The notes under the pieces were generated by a model. It searched no databases. It was not told the DNA's origin and worked only from the letters and a program-made list of their open reading frames with translations. A program made the position numbers and the translations under genes. A stretch of DNA of 64,000 nt from Scatophagus argus (Eukaryota > Chordata > Actinopteri > Scatophagidae): NCBI RefSeq assembly GCF_020382885.2, contig NC_058512.1, forward strand, positions 10,008,802 to 10,072,801, in the 5' to 3' direction. Of the stretch, positions 43,222-55,432 are shown piece by piece (within the stretch, counting starts at the first letter, position 1; the number at the start of each line of letters is the position of its first letter).

Positions 43222-45390
43222 TACACACTTCAGCAGCCAGTAACAGCTGCTGTTCCTCTGGTAATACTGAGACACTGACAAGTTTGTATGTACAATCCAC
43301 TGACACGTTTATCATCACTTTGACTTCAGGCATATCATGTGCATGCCGTGTAACTCAGTGAAATGTTTAGGGAAAATGTTTTGTATCCACGTATTCAGTG
43401 TTTTGGCACATTCAGAGTTAGCAGCTTATACTCTACCATGACCAGGAAGGATTAGGTCACCCTTGACCTTCAGAGCAGCTTCAAACCTGGTACTCTGTCA
43501 TGACCTCTCTGCGCTGTAGTGTCGGACTTTTTCTCGAGATGGGAAAACCTGCAAGTCTCTGGACTCTTTCAGATCTGACGACTGTGTGACCTTGGAAGAG
43601 TTACACTTTCATATGAAAACCTCTGTGGAGGTGGTTTATCTGTGTTGTCTGGGCACATATTCACTCTGGAATGTGGAAACATCATGAGAACAGTACCAGA
43701 AGGTGTATGGGAAGTGTCATATCTGTTACTCCTTCTAACCATATAACAATGGACTGTGGGTTGATGGTCAGAGGTGTGGCCCTTGGCTTGACTGATGGAT
43801 GCACTCAAAAACTCCACCAGCACAAGTTTTCCACTTGATTCCTAATCGTCATGCAAAGCAGCACCCATAGTTTGCACTGCCTTGAATCGATGGCTCCATG
43901 TAGGAAGTGAACAAAATACCACATATACCGACAGTGTCATAAACCATATAGACTGATAATTGTATTACAACATTTCTCATGACTCCGTTTGGCTGAGTCC
44001 AAAGGAAAAGGCACTGTCCAATCTCTACCAAGACTTAAAAGTTGTTTAAAAAAAAAAAAGACCAAAGTCTGACACAGCATTTCTACCACCTGTTGCTTTT
44101 TGATTATCAACTATCAGACTACAGTCAACAGTTACCACTTGTGAATGTTGAAAGATGCAGTAAAAGCAGGATCCACTTCTTTAGTGAACTGGAGAAATCT
44201 GGTATCACCTCTGCCAACGTTAAATTTATGAACGAAAACATTGCTTCAAGTAATAAAAGTAAACTAGCGAAGCCCAGTAATCATGCTGAGTGTGTGCAGC
44301 GGTGTACAGCTGGGGGATTTTCACCCATGTAAAGCAGACATGTACTGCCAACTCATTCTAATCAGCCTGTATAGCTGTGCCGTAACTGTCATTGAGTTCA
44401 AAATCTAAGGTGTTTTTTTTGTTTGGCATTTATTTATTTTTTACTTCATTTGTATGAATTTATTTTTGCAAAAGGAAATTGTAAACAATTCTTGACAGCC
44501 AATAAAAGTGCCCGTTCATATGGGCTGTGGTGCTATCACATGATCAGTTTTTCCAGCATAGGTCTTCGCTACAGATAGTTACACATGTATTTATGCGTCT
44601 ATAGATGAAATAGCTACAGTGTATTATTATTTTTACTCCTAAAGATGGTGACTCAATTTGGTGCTCAACCTCATTGTTGCCTTTCCCCTGTGCTGAGGCC
44701 TGATTTTGTACTTAATGGTGTTCATTCGGACATTGTTACAGTTGGAGCTGCCCAGCTATTTAATTCTTGTTCTGTCAGTGATTGCGTTCTGTAAAATCCC
44801 ACATGAAATAACCGATCACTTAAGACTATTCTCACAGCTCGTAATTAACACCCTGTCATGATGACTGCTTGTATTGCTCCTTTGCTCATTTATTGTCTCA
44901 TTCTCAACCACCCACACATGTTCTCTCAAATGTTGCAGATTCAGTTTGATTTCCCCCGTTCTAACAGGCAGATCTGTTTGAATATAATTCAGCAGTCTTA
45001 ATTCTCAGCTTTGCTTGTCTATGTTCCTATGCTGTTCTTTACTGGCTGTACATTGATTCTCTTCAAAAAGTGGCTTGTCATTACTGCAGAAATTTATTAC
45101 TTTTCGTCCATCAGATTAGCTGCATAATTAAAATGGCTTCGCTAAATGTTTTACTTAAATTCAGATATTTTCTAAAAGCCCATCGACAGTACATTAGAGT
45201 TGGACCAAGTAAATGGGTTGTGGGATTTACATCACACCAACAATGTGTTTACTGTGTGCTGCATTTTGTTCATGTACAAAGTTCCCCTGCAGTTACTCAG
45301 ATTGCCACCTTTCAGTGCTGCCTTTCTTGTACAATTATTTGTATATAATTGAGAATATTCTCATTAAAAGTAAAACTAAATTAAAACTGT
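43222..45390 (+). other. gmcl1: 3' UTR of gmcl1
   Basis: Non-coding after the stop. AATAAA at 44501-44506 is the likely main signal. ATTAAA at 45363-45368 may serve a longer form that ends about 200 bases from the opposing fam136a 3' end. Short open frames here have no recognisable content. Confidence 0.5.
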
Positions 45391-45591
45391 AACAAACGCA
45401 TTACTGGCATTGTCATTTGTCAGCTCGTGTTGTAATTATAGAAGTAATACAGTCCAAAAACAGGTATGTGTACAGTACTTTTAATCCAGATATATAAACA
45501 TATCTTGCATTAGGAGGTCAGAAAATCACAGAACAACTCGCAGTAATAAGAATGAGGGATCAGCGGGCTCATACTGGACAAACTTCAGAAA

Positions 45592-45597
45592 TTTATT
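45592..45597 (-). terminator. fam136a: Possible poly(A) signal of fam136a
   Basis: TTTATT on the plus strand gives AATAAA on the minus strand, about 480 bases after the fam136a stop codon. Confidence 0.4.
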
Positions 45598-46075
45598 ACG
45601 GCTAAGAGGAGTTGACCGTGAAGGACACTCACAAATTTATACATGAGTAGGTGCACAACTGAATTAGGATGCTCCTCCGTGTTTTAAAATTTGATTTGCA
45701 CCGAATGACCACTGTTAAAAATACTTAACAGGTCTCTTGAAAGCTGTTCTGAGCCGATCTTCACACGCAATGACGTGAATCCAGGTGCATCCCCAGAGAC
45801 ACCAGATCACACGTAGTACAATTACAAATCTCACAGTGAGCAGTTTTAAATGTCGACGACAACATCAATGTTCAGGGTCTCAGCCTCTTAACACAAAAAT
45901 AGCACAAACCATTTTGAACTTTGCTCCCCCCACTCTTGCATGGTGTTCCAGCCCTCTATTCTTCAGGTGTTACTGGTCAAACTGGCTGAGTTGACTAACC
46001 CTGCGCTGCTGTATGTATGCTTGTGATGAGCTCAGGCTGTCACCAGGACGGGACTACAGCTGCACATCCCGCTGC

Positions 46076-47102
46076 TCACTGCTGTATAGAGTCCAAATTC
46101 TCTTTGAGTCTGCGGGTCATGCTGGGGATCAGGTTAATGTGGTCGTCCACACAGCTGCCTACACAGCGGTCCATCAGTGATCGAACAGCTGGCTCCTTGG
46201 CGCCGGAGTCAAAGAGATCTTTGGCCTTATCGTTACAGTGCATCGTGCATCTGGTGAGACGGTCCTGAGAGGGCAAGGAGATGAGAGAGAAAATATTTTA
46301 GACAAAAAACACAATGAGGGAAGCCCTGTAGGCATACTTCGAAATAAAGGTGAAAGGTGACTAAGCATTTTAATTTATATGGATGCAGGGGAACTAGTAC
46401 ACACATTGTGGATATTTACTATAGTATTCTGTCCAAAACCTTACCTCATCTTATGGTGTATCTTGTAGAAGGGACCGTTATGAAAAAGTAGTTTCAGTAT
46501 CTACATTACTCAGTCTGTTATTGTGCTCACATGGTGCATATAAATTGTTTATATTGACTGATATTTTTTTTTTTTATCTCAGGAACCCCAAGTGGGTTAA
46601 ACTGATGGGTTTGTGGAGTTAATTATAACACCTCTGATCTAAATGCCACTGGAAAACATAATCTTGTCGTTGAAAGGATGCTTTTGAAAATGCCACACTC
46701 TCAAATGTGGGCAGGGAGGAAGAGCTTGCACGGTGGTGAAAGTGGATATCATCCTCCTCACCTGAAACTTCTCCAGCTCTGAAGTGACCAGTCCCTGAGC
46801 TTGGGCCAGAGGAGTGTGACACCTCTCGATACACTGATGCACCTGGGACATGGAGTCTGAGGGACGACTACAACACTCTGCACTGCAGCTGAACATGCGA
46901 CCCTGCAGCACAAACATACATGTAAGACATGTGATTGACAAGATGCTACAGAGATCAGACTGGTGGAAAGAAACGAAGCTCTGTACGCGCAGTTATACAC
47001 AGACAAGACACTTACCTGCATTTTACGGATGTGGTCCCTCTCCAAGCTTTGGACCATTTCTTCCACCACAGTCTGCATGCGTGCTTGGTGTGCTTCTGCC
47101 AT
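46076..47102 (-). CDS. fam136a: FAM136A, mitochondrial cysteine-motif protein
   Basis: Small conserved protein reported to be mitochondrial. Its exact job is unsettled. Exons in transcript order: 47016-47102, 46762-46902, 46076-46264, giving 138 residues, the same length as human. The start reads [20 protein letters not shown], then [56 protein letters not shown] and [14 protein letters not shown]. Four short cysteine pairs (CSAEC, CIERC, CTMHC, CVGSC) are of the CX3C type seen in small intermembrane-space proteins, so disulfide-driven import is a reasonable inference. No cleavable targeting peptide is seen. It is tail to tail with gmcl1 and head to head with pcyox1, as the human genes are close together on 2p13. 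Confidence 0.95.
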
Positions 47103-47800
47103 CTCTGTTTGTCCCGCGCTCTCCACAAAAGTCTTCACTGATATCCAAGAGGAGTTCAATTTATAAACTAGGCCTGACTGGCTGTATCTGTGGTATATAC
47201 GGCAAAACTGTCGCCAAGTTGCTTTACTTTGTAATAACTAAGGTCACCTCCATTCAAGCATGGTCCAAGGCGAGATTACACCACTTCCGCTTTACTTCCG
47301 CGTTAGGTTTCATCAAAAACAAAATCCTCTTCCGTTTTGTATGAGCAGAGTTAAATTTTTCTCCAAGCAGGGTTGGAAGATAAACAAGCTGAATGATACA
47401 GTATACTCTCGCATTCATACATATATTTTTCATCACTATTGTAAATGAACTATTTTTAATATTTCTTTATCTTTTCGCGAGATGATGACAACTTCCGTCC
47501 GCTCAATTGTATTTGTAATGCTTTTATCGTGAAACTCGAACGTAAACGTGCCCGGAAGTGTGTCTTAATATTTAAAGACTTTCACGGTTCTACGACGTGA
47601 TTCAATTGTTAAACAAGTTAAGTTAGTTATCGTCAGTTTCTAGTTTCATTATAGTTCTTGTTAACAGCTCAGTTTTAGTTTCAAGCAGACCGGTGGAGGT
47701 TTTACTGACCTTTGAAGTTATCGTTTAGTGTAGCAGAGAGGTTAACTCTGTGAAAGCTACGTCTGGACCAACAGCAACCTTCCTGTAGTGACTTGAAATG
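47103..47800. promoter_or_regulatory. Shared fam136a-pcyox1 bidirectional promoter
   Basis: The two genes diverge from this interval of about 0.6 kb. It contains ETS cores ACTTCCG at 47283-47289, 47294-47300 and near 47490, CCGGAAGTG at 47552-47560, and a TCGCGAGA box at 47475-47482. No TATA box stands out. A first pcyox1 UTR exon seems to end in GAAATG before GTGAGT at about 47800. ETS/GABP sites are typical of divergent and mitochondrial-gene promoters, which suits fam136a. Confidence 0.6.
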
Positions 47801-48054
47801 GTGAGTCCACACCAGTTTATTGAACGCTTTCTCTTTATAAAGTTTAAAATGTTAGACTAACATGATAGGGTTTGCTTCGGCTATACAGTAAGTTTTATTA
47901 CTTTTTCATTTGGTTGTGTTTTCATGAACGTGAAGCCCTGTAACCTTTGACCAAGACTGATAGAGACTGTTGACTTGAATTTATTAGCTTGCTTAACTTA
48001 TCATAGGTCGTGTTTATTCCTCCTGTATAGATGCTCCGTAGTGCAGAGTATTAG

Positions 48055-50951
48055 ATGCCCACGATGAATGCACAAACCATGTCACTGAGAGCGCTGCTTT
48101 TTCTGGGGCTTTGGCACACTGGGAGAAGAAGTCTCGCCTCAGCCCCAGAGCTGCAGGATCAGCCCAAAAAGATAGGTAAGCAAGTCCTAGGGGTTCATGA
48201 ATAAAACAAACAAAAAAACCCACCAGTCATCCTTTCTGCAAATACTTCCTCTGTTTGTTCTGATGCTCACGTCCTCTTTCTAAAGTCTGTTTTACTGGAA
48301 GATAGCCAAGCGCCTTATTATGCACATGGAGGTTTGATTTCATATCAGATTTCTGTGTGGAGATCTCACCCAGAATAGACAGTCATGGGATGGGTTTTTC
48401 ATGGCATGATGCAAAGATATTAGACAGTAGTCAGTCGTTTTTTTAAATAAAAAAACCCTTTAATTTGACTGAATAAGGATCACAGCTCACTTCTACGATC
48501 AGCTTGCCTTTAGCAAAACTATAAGGCCTCCTGAGAGGGAACTTGATTTTGAGAAAATGACAAACCGTCATTATAACAGATTAATCAAAACTATTTGGTA
48601 GGAGAAATGCCAAACATTTGCAGGTTCCAGTGTTTCCAATGTGTGGATTTTTTTTTCTTCATTTAAAAGAATCATAAATTGAATATCTCTGGCCTGTTGT
48701 TCATTATTTAAATAAACAAAACTATTTGAAGATGTCAAATTGAGCTCTAGGAAAATGTGATAGACATTTTGTAGATTAAATGATGATAATCTATACAGTT
48801 TGTATTTAGCTGTAGTTTAAAGAGGACACAGTGTGATGTGACAAAAGTAAAGTTGAATGTCAAATAAAATAGAACTGGGGAAAGAAGATTATTTTGTAAA
48901 TTTGGCTGTGGACCTACAGCATAAAAAGTTTTTATGAATCAATTAAATGCACAGGTGAAATCTAAAAATGTTCACTCATATACACTTACACACGCAGTAA
49001 TCTCAAGAGAACAATTTCAGCCAAGAGTAGAGTTGGAGAGTGGTTTGATTCTGCTATCACTGCTCCTTTAAAGCTGTGGTCGGAGCAGGCATCGGTGGCA
49101 CAGCTGCAGCATATTACCTCAGGCAGGAGTTTGGAGCCAGCGTGAAGATCGACGTGTTTGAACCTGCCGATGTCGGTGGGCGACTGGCGACGGTGACGAT
49201 TGGAGATTATGAGTATGAGACGGGAGGTTCAGCCATCCATCCTCTGAACCTACACATGAAGCACTTCATTGAAAAATTAGGTAAAATCTGTCAACATTTG
49301 TTGAATAAACAGACTCAGAACAAATACATGAATAAATGAAACCATAATTGATATGTAGTTCATTGTATTTGAAACTTGAACCCATCTTATTTGTCCTATT
49401 TGTTTCAGGTATTTCTTCGCGGAAAGATGTCTCCTCTAAAATGGCAATCTTTGATGGAAAGGAGCTCACATATGAAGAGAGTGACTGGTTTATAGTCAAT
49501 TTTTTTCGCATGCTCTGGCGATATGGCTTCAGCTTCCTCCGAATGCAGATGTGGGTGGAGAGTATTTTGGACAAATTTATGAGGTGAGGAGGAGAAAAGC
49601 AATTGTCCCTTAAATCTCGTTTGTTTCGCTTTAGATATGGGAATGTCAAAACAGAATCACTGTTCTTTTTACTGCTGGCTGTCTTAATGATCATATAAAT
49701 CCTTTCTCTTCAAAGGATCTACCAGTATCAGCAGTATGGTTACTCATTCTCCAGTGTGGAGAGGCTCTTGCATGCCATGGGCGGCGATAGTTTTCTTACC
49801 CTGATGAATCAGACTCTGGAGGAAGCAATGATGGGCGAAGGATTTTCACAGGTCTTCCTCAATGATATTGTTACACCCATCACACGTGTCAACTATGGCC
49901 AAAGTGTCCGCATCAATGGCTTTGTGGGTATGTTTTCCAGTGTAAGAGGTTGAATTGGTTCATCACATATTTAATAAAACAATTCTTTTGTAAAAAGCTG
50001 TAAAATAGAATTAATTAAAATTTGCATGCTTTGTCATCCAGGGGCCGTGTCACTAGCAGGAGCAGATTCAGGCCTGTGGGCAGTGGATGGAGGCAATAAG
50101 AGAGTTTGCTCAGGACTATTGTACCACAGCAAAAGTGAGCTTATCTCTGCCAGAGTGACCTCCATTTCAGTCAAAGTTCGACCATCCAAGAAGGGTACCT
50201 ATCACGTTCTTTCATTTTGGTCATTCTCTCTCACTGATGGATTTCTCATCTTGTCATCTTAACTTCCCTTCACTTCCCATTTCCAGGCGCCACGACCAGT
50301 TATTATGAGGTCAGTTACGTTGGAGAATCAGGCTCAGCGCACTCACTGTATGACATAGTGATAATAGCAACACCACTTCACCAGGGAAAGTCTGACATCA
50401 CCTTCTCAGGGTTCTCTCCTCCAATTCCGTCTCACTATCCGGGGCACTACCACCAGACTGTCTCCACTCTGATCCACGGCATGGTGAACATATCCTACCT
50501 CGGGACCACAGAGCCAGCCTCGGAGTTCACTGTATCTGATGTCTTAACCACAGAGGGCTGTGCCATCCACAGCCTGAGCTCTCTTGACCCTGTGCACATC
50601 CCTCAGGGTTACAAGCGACCCCCTGCCAGCCAGACCAAAGTCTGGAAGGTGTTCTCCCAACAGCCACTGTCCCAGGAGCAGCTGCGGGACATCTTCCTCT
50701 CCTGGGATTCGGTGTCTGAGACCCGGTGGCTAGCTTATCCCTCTTATCGCCCGCCGCAACGCAAGACCCCTCCCTTCATCCTGCACAACCGGCTGTACTA
50801 CCTCAACGCTGTGGAGTGGGCGGCCAGCGCCATGGAGATGAGTGCCATCTCTGCCCGCAACGTGGCCCTGCTGGCACACCACCGCTGGCACCAACAGGTC
50901 AGCAAGATTGACCAGGAAGACCTGCACACCCGACTAAGAGGTGAACTCTGA
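48055..50951 (+). CDS. pcyox1: Prenylcysteine oxidase 1
   Basis: Lysosomal, lipoprotein-associated FAD enzyme that cleaves the thioether of farnesyl- or geranylgeranyl-cysteine, giving cysteine, an aldehyde and H2O2 during breakdown of prenylated proteins. Exons: 48055-48175, 49074-49280, 49409-49583, 49716-49927, 50042-50194, 50287-50951, giving 510 residues (human 505). The signal peptide is [15 protein letters not shown] and on. The ATG at 48055 follows an in-frame stop. The ATG at 48064 or the one before SLRALL could serve instead. The FAD Rossmann motif [15 protein letters not shown] lies at about 42-56, followed by [14 protein letters not shown] and [12 protein letters not shown]. The C-terminal prenylcysteine lyase domain includes [22 protein letters not shown] and [20 protein letters not shown]. 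Pairing with fam136a matches human 2p13. Confidence 0.95.
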
Positions 50952-52565
50952 ATAGGTAGAACTAAAAACAATAAAATAATTTCAATCAAGTACAGTATAC
51001 AGTAAAGCCACAGGCTTGGTGCACTTAATAACACTCCTGTCAGGGCAAATCCCAACTCTCTTTCAGGTATCTGGGGTGCTCTGAGCTCTTTTAACTTAAA
51101 GGGCCATTCCAGTTTTTTAAAACTTGGATCTTACTGTTGTGGTTTTTAATAATAATTTCTAATAATTTCTACCTTGTACCCAAAAATTACAGCTGAAGAC
51201 GGCAACATAGCTACAATGAAGTCTGACAGGGCAACAAACATGACCTGCTGTAAACGATCAGCAGTTTAACCAGATTATCTAGACTGCTGTATTCTGAAGT
51301 AAAACCCTCAATGCACATGAAAACTGTTTCTGAACACACATATACTTTTAAATATGGGATTTTAGAGCTTAACCAGAAAGTCGTTTCTCTTTGTCTTCAT
51401 TTTCTCTTCAAATTAAGAAGCTAACCTGCAGGGTTTGTTTAAAACCTGTCTGATCATTTGATTATTCATGTTTCTTGTCCTGTCTGACTTATATTGTCTT
51501 TTTAGTCTTCCCAGATCTCAGTAGTTAACTTGGTGAGTACAACAATATTATTACCAATAGTATGCTTGAAACAGAGAATAAATCCTTAAATCACGGGCAC
51601 AGTTCATTGTTCACCAGCAACAGCAACACAAATCACACTAAAAGGCGGCTTAAACTTGTGCTGTGCTGAATTTTGTAATCACTGTGAAAATGCTGCACTG
51701 CAGGTAGACACATACTCTCATTCAGTAAGTGGTCCTCACATGGGTGTCTCAAACAAATCTATTTTATTTTTTTTATGTGCGTTCCTGCTGTTATGAACAC
51801 GGTACAACTAACATACAGGAAATGTTTGCTAATATAAAGAGGTCCTTTTCAAGTGATGGATTTATGTGTCTTCCAGTGATCTCTCAGTCTCTCTACCTCC
51901 TCGGCAGGCTACTGTATACGTTGCTAGTGAGTGCAGGTAGCTGTCAGCGAGGGAGTTGTGTCACCACAACATTTTTCTTTGTAAATTGGATATTGTTGAT
52001 GTCACTTATGATCAAACTATTGCAGTAACAGAGTATAAATTCCGCTTTTGATGATTATTTAACGATTGCGCCTTAACGATAGAACAATTGGCTCATGTCC
52101 TTATTAAATAATAACCCGGTTTTAATGTTACAAATCATTTCTTGTTCCTATGTCATTTTTAATGATATGAAAATAGCCATCAGTCAGTACACCAAGACCT
52201 CACTGAAAAAGATGCATTTTTTTGTATTTTGATGTCACATACAGAGGAGAATCTGTTCTGAAGTATTATGTACTTGTGATTTATCAGATGTTGGGTCACT
52301 TACACCACTTTCATGCTCTTTAGCCACTTGGGGAACAAATTTGTAGGTTGCTTCCTGTTTCTTAAGCACTTTTAGAGGTGTATTTTTCTAGATTTTTGAA
52401 AGATGTTTTCTGGTTGTGAAGACATACTGTAACACAAATATTAATAGTTTAAGTTTAAGTGACAGAAACGTTTTGCACTGAAGTCCATTTGCGAAGGCTA
52501 AAAACGACCATGTGGAGTATTTACACTGGCTTCTTCTGCACAAATAAAATTAGGCTTTTAATGAC
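50952..52565 (+). other. pcyox1: 3' UTR of pcyox1
   Basis: AATAAA occurs at 50970-50975, very close to the stop, and at 52543-52548. Between them is AU-rich sequence with no credible exon. The distal signal would give a 1.6-kb 3' UTR. Which site is used cannot be told. Confidence 0.45.
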
Positions 52566-53431
52566 AAATCTGAACTTTTGATTTCGAACGGCTACTGGAT
52601 CAGACTGTATTTTGCAGGTGTTTACAATCACAATAAAGTGATGAGGCCTTGTCTCGTCTCTGCTCCTATTCACTTACTTGTACTCTTACTTATTTATTAT
52701 TTTATTCCAAAGCCTTCAGCTAAAAAGTATGAAAGCTATGATGTCAGCTGTGAAAGGCAAACATATATTGTTTGCACAGACTGAAAGCTCCATCAAATGA
52801 ATTTAACAAAAATCAAGTCCACAAGTGAACTTTATTTTTTTTTACATTATTTATAGATTTGCTTTTATTCTTGTCTTTATACGAGAAACTCTCACCCAAC
52901 TTGTACTTGTTTTTTATTTCTTTCTGCCTCATATCACTTTTAAAATCCAGTTTAATCTCGCTCCATCAGCATCTTAAATTCAGTTTTATCTAATTTAAGG
53001 ATGAGAAGAATAAAATGTTCTCCAGTCTTTGCAACAAAAGATCAAAGACTGAGGAGACAAGAAAAAAAACAGTAACGGCGGCGGCTGTTTGAATTTTCTC
53101 TTTGATCTGCTTGATTAATTGAGGAATTGTCTTCCTGAGCGACACTGTGACCCATCATTCCAAAGCCAAGGATGTAAAGCATTGTTTTCAGCTCAGTTTG
53201 CAAGGACTCCCTTTTTTTAAAAAAAAACAAACAAAACAAAACAAATCAAACAGACACAGTAACATCCTAAATAAAGGCCCGCGTGACTGAAGCGCCAACA
53301 ATGGACAGCATTGATGGCCTGAATAAGGATACGTCTGTGTGGTGATGTGCCACCCAGCTGTCCTCTCAGGTAGGGAGGGACAATGGTACCAGAGCCGCTT
53401 GTCCATGCAAAACATGTGATGTGGCCGAAGA
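52566..53431. other. Spacer upstream of the acidic secreted-protein gene
   Basis: No gene recognised. Minus-strand frames at 53042-53480 are low-complexity and unsupported. Short A/T runs lie at 52830-52850 and 53212-53240. Confidence 0.4.
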
Positions 53432-53438
53432 TATAAGA
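53432..53438 (+). promoter_or_regulatory. TATA box of the 13-exon acidic gene
   Basis: TATAAGA lies 86 bases before the ATG, placing transcription start near 53462 and leaving a 5' UTR of about 56 bases. A strong TATA box fits a tissue-specific, highly expressed secreted product. Confidence 0.6.
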
Positions 53439-53517
53439 GGCTGGAAACTGACAACAACAGTCAAAAGTTGAGAGGGACATCCAGAATCCTCAGTCCACAG
53501 CCAGACCAGCAGCCAAG

Positions 53518-55393
53518 ATGAGATTTCTAGTGCCAATATTTGTTTTCGTCACTGTGGCAGCATTTCAGTCTGGTAAGAATGATTAACTATTTATGATTGT
53601 CAACAGAATCAGAGCGTGACTGATTTAAAATGTCATCATCTCCATTGATGGAGGCTGGGAGGTCAAAATCTTGAAACAAAAGTCAATGTGTTTTACTTGT
53701 TTTTATATATTTACTTGACAATGTGCCTCTACAGAAAACCAATTCCTGCTTAGCTGCGAATAAGACAAGATGTATTTAGTTGTATTTAACTGAAGTCTGA
53801 TTGAAGTACTTGTGATGAATTCTAGCTTTCTCAGCATCTCTGGAATCTGCAGAGAAAGAGGAAGCAGTTGCTCAGCACGGTGAGGAATTATCAATAATAA
53901 TTATCATCAATAATAATTATGTGAATGTGATGATGCTTACATGCCTTAAAATAGATGTAATTCAGTGCAATTGTCTTGTTTTTCATGCAGATGGGTTGAC
54001 TGAACTGCAGAAAATAGGTATTGGTCCAAATGTTTGATGTTTGGTATGTTTTATTTTGTGTTTACGTCAGTGTGTTAATCCACCAGGATGCAAGTGAGGC
54101 AGCCTTCTCATTTGCTTTATAATCACACAAGGAGACCAGACAGATTCATTTCTCCATTTGTTTTCTGTAACACTACATTTCTTCATGTCATTTGTTCTCT
54201 TCGGCTCTTGTAGTTTTGCTTCAGTTTATCTGTCTGTTTCTCTCCTCAGATCAGATGGAGTTTGAAGCCGCTCAGAAGAATGAGGCCGCTCACACGAATG
54301 GTAAGTTTGTTCGTTTCAGCCACCGTACGTAAATAAGCCTTTCATCCATTGTGTTAAATGCAGTATACGAAACAAGTCATAATAATTTGTATTCTTTCCT
54401 TTCAAGTCACAGAGGAACAGAGTGAGGACATCTGCTGTGTTGGTAAGGGGAACCGTACGACCTTTTGACATTCAAAACTAATAACAGCTGATTCAGGTGC
54501 AGTTTGTGATGAACTCTTTCACATATTCTACACGCAGAGGCTTTTGAGGATGGATCTGGTAAGTTAAAATTGATGATGAATTGATGAATACACTCAATAC
54601 TGATGGTGTGTTGGATGTCAGAATCACCTGTTGAAATGTTTCCCACAGTGGAGGAGCATGTTGAAGCTGAAGGTGACAGCACAGGTGTGTAAAAAAAATA
54701 AATAAAAAAATAACAGACTACATATCTTTGTTTACGTGGAGAGCGTTAGATAACTTTAAAAATCCTCCTCTGGCAGAGGGAGGTCAAAGCACCAACTGGT
54801 TTTACTGTTTGAGTATCAGCCTGTAGATGGCAATAAAAGACTTGTACTAACTTGGACACTGATGGTCTTTGTTCACCACAGAATCAGAGTCCTCTGAGGA
54901 AGCAGATGGTGAGTTTGGGATGTTAGATTTTTTTTTTTTTTAACATTAGAGCTGTAATTTCAGCTTTGTGACAATTTTTTGTCTCATTTCTGACAGGGAG
55001 ACAGAGGAGGGGTAAGTGTTGAAAGTCTACACTGAAGTCAATTACTACTAAAGCAAATACTACATTACCAAGACTCTTCAAACAAAATCATCAAAATCAA
55101 ATATTTACAGTTTTGAGCAATTTTTAAATAAGCGGAAGAAAGAAAACACTCCAGTCTTGCAAAGCTTTTTACTGTATCTACCGGTAGTTATTTTTTGCTT
55201 GAACTCTGAGTCCATTTTAATGTCTTCCCAGATCACCATGAGGCAACAACCAGTGTGGGTAAGATCTAGTAAACTGGTCACTGTACTGAATCTCAAACTA
55301 TAACAACTAGCCGTAATGCTCCTTTTCCCATTTCTCCTCTGCAGATGGATTCAGTCAAGGCTCAACCACCCAGCAAGGTGAAAATGTCTAAAT

Positions 55394-55432
<39 letters not shown>

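Noticed and set aside
46850-47344. 164-residue plus-strand open frame over fam136a
   Set aside because: Runs antisense through two fam136a exons and the promoter. It has no likeness to a known protein.
47798-47800. ATG at the end of the pcyox1 UTR exon as translation start
   Set aside because: It falls at the donor GTGAGT. Joined to the next exon it runs into a stop after a few codons, while the ATG at 48055 opens the signal peptide frame.
51729-52028. 99-residue open frame downstream of pcyox1
   Set aside because: Hydrophobic, no domain, and lies within the likely 3' UTR.
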